Assembly (NCBI RefSeq): GCF_001638985.1
Contig: NW_017265142.1
Coordinates: 984,572 to 1,048,571 of the forward strand
Length of the DNA: 64,000 nucleotides
Reading direction: 5' to 3'
Source: Phycomyces blakesleeanus NRRL 1555(-)
Lineage: Eukaryota > Mucoromycota > Mucoromycetes > Mucorales > Phycomycetaceae
The notes beneath the pieces were generated by a model. It did not search any database, was not told where the DNA came from, and worked only from the letters and a program-made list of their open reading frames with translations. Both the position numbers and the translations under genes were made by a program. This document shows positions 59,234 to 64,000 of this stretch, piece by piece (positions within the stretch are counted from its first letter, which is position 1; every line of letters begins with the position of its first letter).

Positions 59234-61776
59234 TGGTATCCAAAAGTAATAGTAAAAGTAATGATAATATTTTCTCTTTCTTTTTTTTTGTTGGTTTGTT
59301 TTCTTTTTTTTTTCGGTTTTTTTTCTAGCTTTTTTTTTGTGATCTTCTTTAAAGGAAATGTATGTATAAATATATGTATGTTATATGTATATGTGTATGT
59401 TATATGTATATATGCGTCTGTCTTGGTTGGTCTATAAATATATATATATAATATATATATAATTCTGGGTTGTGATTAATATCAATATTAATTTTTGTAA
59501 AATGATTATGCTTAAGGGTACATTTCTTACAGGTAAATTGGTAGTGTATGTTGTGTATGTTGTGTGTATATGTGATATATATTTTTATATATATATATAT
59601 ATATATGATATATTATATATATATATATATAAATAATATTATATATATATAAAAATATATATATCTATATATAAAATAAAATAGAGAAAAAAAAATATAT
59701 AAGAAAAGAAGAAAGGAAAGGAAGAAAGTAAAAGGAAGAGCAGAATGTATTTGGCAGTACGTTGAGATTTACAAGTCTTCACCTCAAAGATGAAACATTA
59801 CCAATGCCTTTAAGGCTTTATTATTATTTTCTTTTTACTGTATTCTTCTGTATTTTTATATTATATATGTATATATGTTTATTATATAATATAATTTTAT
59901 ATACTTATTTCTTTTTTTTTTAAAAAAAAAATTTATTCCTGCAATTTAAACAATGGCAAATCAGTAATACGTTGATGTCCTTTCTATGTATGTAATGTAG
60001 TGTAATATGTATATAGATGTCACAATAGAAAGCCAACGATAAATCCAAATTACTAAACATTGGAGTTTAAGGAGTCTGTGAAATCATTACAATTAAAAAT
60101 ATTACTACTGATTATAAGAATAATAAAATCAATAGCATTTCAAAATTGTTTCAATTATTCAATTATTATTTTCATATCCATTACTAGTACAATACGTACA
60201 ACAATTGGTTCTACAACACAGATAGATATATGTCATTTTATTGACATTATTACATATACACTTTTTTAATTGGCCATGTTTCTTATAGCTGAGAGTCTTT
60301 TTTTTTTTTTCCTAAATTTTTTGTTTACCTTTAATTTTTTTTTCTTTCTCTCTCTCTCTTCATACTATTATTTTATTACTGAAAAATTCTCTTTTTTTTT
60401 TAAAAATATTATCCATGTCTTTTATTTATATTTTTTATATATATATATATATATAGAGAGTGTGGATATTCACATTTATTTGTCAGCTTATTTTCAATTG
60501 ATTGAATATATACATACATAAAATAGCTATTTCAAATTACAAGATAATATTGGTATCTGTCAGAGAATATACATTACACCTAAAGAGCTGCTAGGATTCT
60601 CGGTGTACATACATATACACATGTATATAGATATATATATATATATAGATGTATGTATGTATGAATACAATTGAGAGATGTGAATACCCAGTAAGGTAGA
60701 GAGCTTGTGTGACTGGGAAATTCTCTAATTTACATTTGTGCTCTAAAATAACCACTGTGACGTTTTTTTTTCCTGATAAACTTTTATCTGTCATTTTTTT
60801 TTTAAAAAAAAAAGATTAGATAGAAGAAGTAGAGGAGGAGCAAGAAGAAATTACAATAGACACACAGATATAGATATGGATATGTAAAGGAGAGACAATA
60901 GAAAAAAAGAGGAAATGATTGTTACCATTAACACTGCCTGTCATTGCCACTGCCATTTATGCACCATAAAATATATAGTAATAGTAATAGTAATCATGAT
61001 AATTATAATTATAAAAAATTATTGTATAGAGCTGTATATCAATGTAAGCAATAGAATGTCAGTAGAGTTGTTGAAGATCTGTATCTTGTTATTGCTGTTA
61101 ATTAAATTCACTAATTTACCCTAGCAACAATAGTAAACCATTTTGGAATGTATAAATCAAAATGATAAACACTAGCAATAAATACAGTCAAGAAAGGTAA
61201 ATGATCGACATCAATAATTGGAAAAACCTATATTATTCGTCGATAATCAGTTTGTTTTCTACTACATGTATTATTCGCCAATTGTGAATAGGGTTATTTA
61301 CAGAATCTTGCATTACTTACATTAATATACATAGACAGTTATTGGGGGTCATTATTCATGAATACTTGTCGCTAATCAAGACAGTGATGGCATTATGAGC
61401 GCTAAATATTCGGGCCCGACACTTTCCCTCTCGGGCACGACGTTCCTCTGAAGCACTACGTTTATTCTAATCTCCGCCATATTACCATTTACCAGCCTCA
61501 TAAAAAGTGACTTGTAGAAGATTACTTTGCATGGTTAGGGACCAGATGAAATTACTGGGTAACTGGATCACAAGTAAAATCAATTTTGTTAAATGACTTG
61601 ATAAATAAAGTACCTTTTTTTAATTTTATTTATTTATTTAATGTCGATAGTTTGGTTCAATCTGTGTAATGCTATCAGTCATTTATGCTATTTAATTCGC
61701 TGGATATAGACGTAAATAGTAGAGCAAAGTACTTCCCGCAAATGGTTTTCATGAAAGAAACAGAACGGAGAGCCAT
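59234..61776. other. long AT-rich intergenic region
   Basis: Dense TA microsatellites (59580-59670 especially), poly-T runs and short frames without family resemblance. KH-gene promoter is expected just above 59233. No gene was recognised. Confidence 0.55.
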
Positions 61777-63973
61777 TTAACTTGGAAGTAATAGATAGCT
61801 TATTCTGAAGCAAAGAAACGGATTAATAAAATCTATAAAGGTAGAAAAATATTGTCTAGCTAATAAAATACAAGTAATATAATACAAGGAAAAGAATAAT
61901 AGAAATAGAAGGAAAATGAAATGAAAACATCTTGGAGTAAGATCAACTGGTTGATCTAGATTAGAAAGTATAGAGAGCATGTCATTTCTGCGATCATGCT
62001 TATTAAAGACTTTAAACTTATCCCAGTAGGTATCAAAGCTATCAGAAATCTGGATCCTCCCACAGCCCAAAGAAAATAGCTCTGGAATAGTTGGCCATTT
62101 CCTCGAGATATTGCAGGAAAGGTCAACTATTTTCTAGTGGTTATTGTTAACATGATTAAAAATCAGAGTTTATTGGTGCTTTACTTTGTTGGAAGGGAGG
62201 AAGAATAGGAGAAAAGCCATGGGGAGATTTTAAGATTGTTGAAATGGACACAGACTCATTGTTTGTATGTATCCGCAGCTAGTTGAGCACAGTCAGGTGT
62301 GTTAAACCACATACTACCATCTGAAAATGCTGGAATGAAGCTGTTGTTGTTTATTACTTTTTGTGCAGTTCCAGACCTTCCAGACCTTCCTGCCCTCATT
62401 CTCGCTTTTAGCCTGACCTTTGCCTTAAGGCCAGCCTAGAATTTCAAAATACATATTAGTTCTTTATTATGTTAGCATTTCTATTTTTCTTTTATCTTAC
62501 ATGGCCATACTAAACACTGATCTTTCCCCAGTTTGTTCGACTAAAGTCCTTTGGAAAGTATTTTGGGCATGCACTACCCTTTCGTATGTCAGGATACTTG
62601 ATTCTTCTAGGGCTTAGAAGCTGATAGAAGGGTGCACAATTCTGTCTTCGAATTCAAAAGTAACCGTCTTGATCTTACTCAGGGGGTTGGCCACTTGCTG
62701 GCTGCCACCGCAAGAGCAAAATAGTGACCCGAGTTTGATGATTTCCTTTATCCACACCTCTGACTTTTCATCGACTCTAATTGTTTCTTCAAGATTATTT
62801 TCGGCTGGTTTTGCCATACTTGTTAAGAGCCAAGTCAAACTTTCTCTTGATTTTACTATGGATCATGCTGGTTATGAGCCTTGTAAGCTTTTCCTTCTTT
62901 TCTACCAAACCTACTTTTACTGAAAAAACCTTCATCACGCTATTCAACATATGCCAATAGAAAATCAGCTTGTTGTTGTCTGAAAATACAATGTCCAGAG
63001 CGTTTATCAATGCAGTGCACTTTTTTTCCACAAACACTGTGCTAAGTGTCTTGTCTTCGAAAACAAGGGGTTTGAGTTGCTGAATAAACCGAATACATGT
63101 GTCTTGGTGCTCATTAGAAACCCAGGCAAATGCAGCTGGGAAAGGTTTGAGGGCTTCTCCTCCAAGGTTGTGGATACCTTCTACGCGAACCAAAAGTATC
63201 TCCAACTTATTGGTAAAATATACTACATCAACCGCCATAACTTCGAAGAAGCAGCGAGCTCCCTCCATCACCTTTTGACTGATAAAAAAAATTACCTTTC
63301 CAGAAAACTGTCTCTGCTTACGTCATAGTGTACTTGGAAACCTTTTGCTTCAATCGTCTTAACAAGTCTAGTTTCTACATTCTAGGCAACAGGGACAGAA
63401 ATTTGAGCAAAGGCAGCCTTGATATTGTTGATATCGCTAATGTACAGCTTATTATTATCGTCTGTCTCATCTGTAATAGATCTCTGGATCTCACGAGTCT
63501 TGGTATTTGTATCTACAGGCATAGAGATTTGCTTGGCATCTTCAGAAGTAACTCTTGAAAATCTGCCTTTCAGAGTCGATTCCAAGCATTTATCATGAGG
63601 AGGATGATTATGGGAGATCTCCGTTTCACTAGAAGCTTTCAGGGAAAGATATTCATTGGTTATTTTCTTGTAAGATAGCTTTATAATGTAAGGACATCCA
63701 GCTTTCGAGCTAGGACAGATTTTTATATGATCGCAGTCTAAGCTTATGGATATTTCTATAGTGACCACCCCTGGTCCACTTTAAGTACATTCGAGTTGGT
63801 TTACGGTCTTTTGTTCCAAGAGTAAAGCTGTTAGAATGTGTATACTCCTGCGTCTCAGAAGTCGGCACCGTCATATTGGCATACCCATTGTCTGATGTAA
63901 TAAGAAAGCTTTGTTGAACGGGATAATATTCATTTCTTTTGATAAAAATTGATTCTTTATTGATAGTGTTCAT
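61777..63973 (-). mobile_element. decayed MULE transposon coding region (FAR1-like plus MULE transposase)
   Basis: Reading down the minus strand: an N-terminal FAR1/WRKY-GCM1-type region (MYLKWTRGGHYRN near 63770-63800, then AGCPYIIKL and a zinc-binding HNHPPHDK) is split by a frameshift near 63715. A stop (TAG) lies at about 63390 before NVETRLVKTIEAKGFQVHY. The transposase core follows: FPAAFAWVSNEHQDTCIRFI, ALINALDIVFSDNNKL and FYWHMLNSVMKVF, the typical MULE D-x-A-L ... W-H segment, with the first catalytic region damaged. Further broken pieces (EVWIKEIIKLGSLFCSCGG near 62700, SFDTYWDKFKVFNKHDRR near 62020) probably belong to the C-terminus. The element continues to the window edge or beyond; terminal repeats not found. 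Confidence 0.75.
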
Positions 63974-64000
63974 GTTGAAGTGATCTCTATTGAGCGGTTG

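Overview
The window is nuclear DNA of an early-diverging filamentous fungus, most likely Mucoromycota (Mucorales-like). This is inferred from AT-rich spacers full of microsatellites, many short introns with GTAAGT-type donors, fungal forms of conserved eukaryotic genes (an Adp1-type ABCG pump with EGF-like repeats, a Wwm1-type WW protein, DGAT2, a fungal Cys-rich membrane protein) and transposons of types common in these fungi (Crypton, MULE). No bacterial, organellar, CRISPR or tRNA feature was found. Exon boundaries were built by hand from reading frame, splice consensus and recalled family conservation; no alignment was run.

Layout. 1-4.1 kb: a decayed LAS1-like gene, a 546-bp MITE with a TAG duplication, a decayed transposase-like relic and a GC-rich island of unclear coding status. 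5.2-12.8 kb: SmE, a PBDC1 homologue, cullin-1 (17 exons) and, convergent with it, a small Cys-rich membrane protein. 12.8-16.4 kb: mostly non-coding with faint coding relics. 16.4-24.0 kb: a WWM1-like gene divergent from NUP85, whose N-terminus is extended by more than 1,100 disordered, acidic, repeat-bearing residues. 24.7-34.3 kb: a class II histone deacetylase with AT-hook and Tudor-like modules, divergent from an ADP1-type ABC transporter. 35.3-43.2 kb: DGAT2 (minus), a second MITE-like element, a membrane-anchored alpha/beta hydrolase and mitochondrial ribosomal protein S16. 44.3-47.1 kb: a nearly intact five-exon Crypton recombinase gene with a cluster of TCAACTCG motifs upstream. 47.4-59.2 kb: an AtuA-family gene divergent from a beta-trefoil protein gene, then a large multi-KH RNA-binding protein. 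61.8-64.0 kb: a decayed MULE transposon running to the window edge.

The host genes are mostly housekeeping: splicing (SmE), ubiquitin ligase scaffolding (CUL1), nuclear pore (NUP85), chromatin (HDAC), lipid storage (DGAT2), mitochondrial translation (S16) and mRNA binding (KH protein). They form no operon-like system. The most unusual signals are the NUP85 extension, the HDAC domain architecture, the Crypton with its upstream repeats, four GC-AG introns, an apparently high use of AAG 3' splice sites, and a start codon isolated in its own exon.
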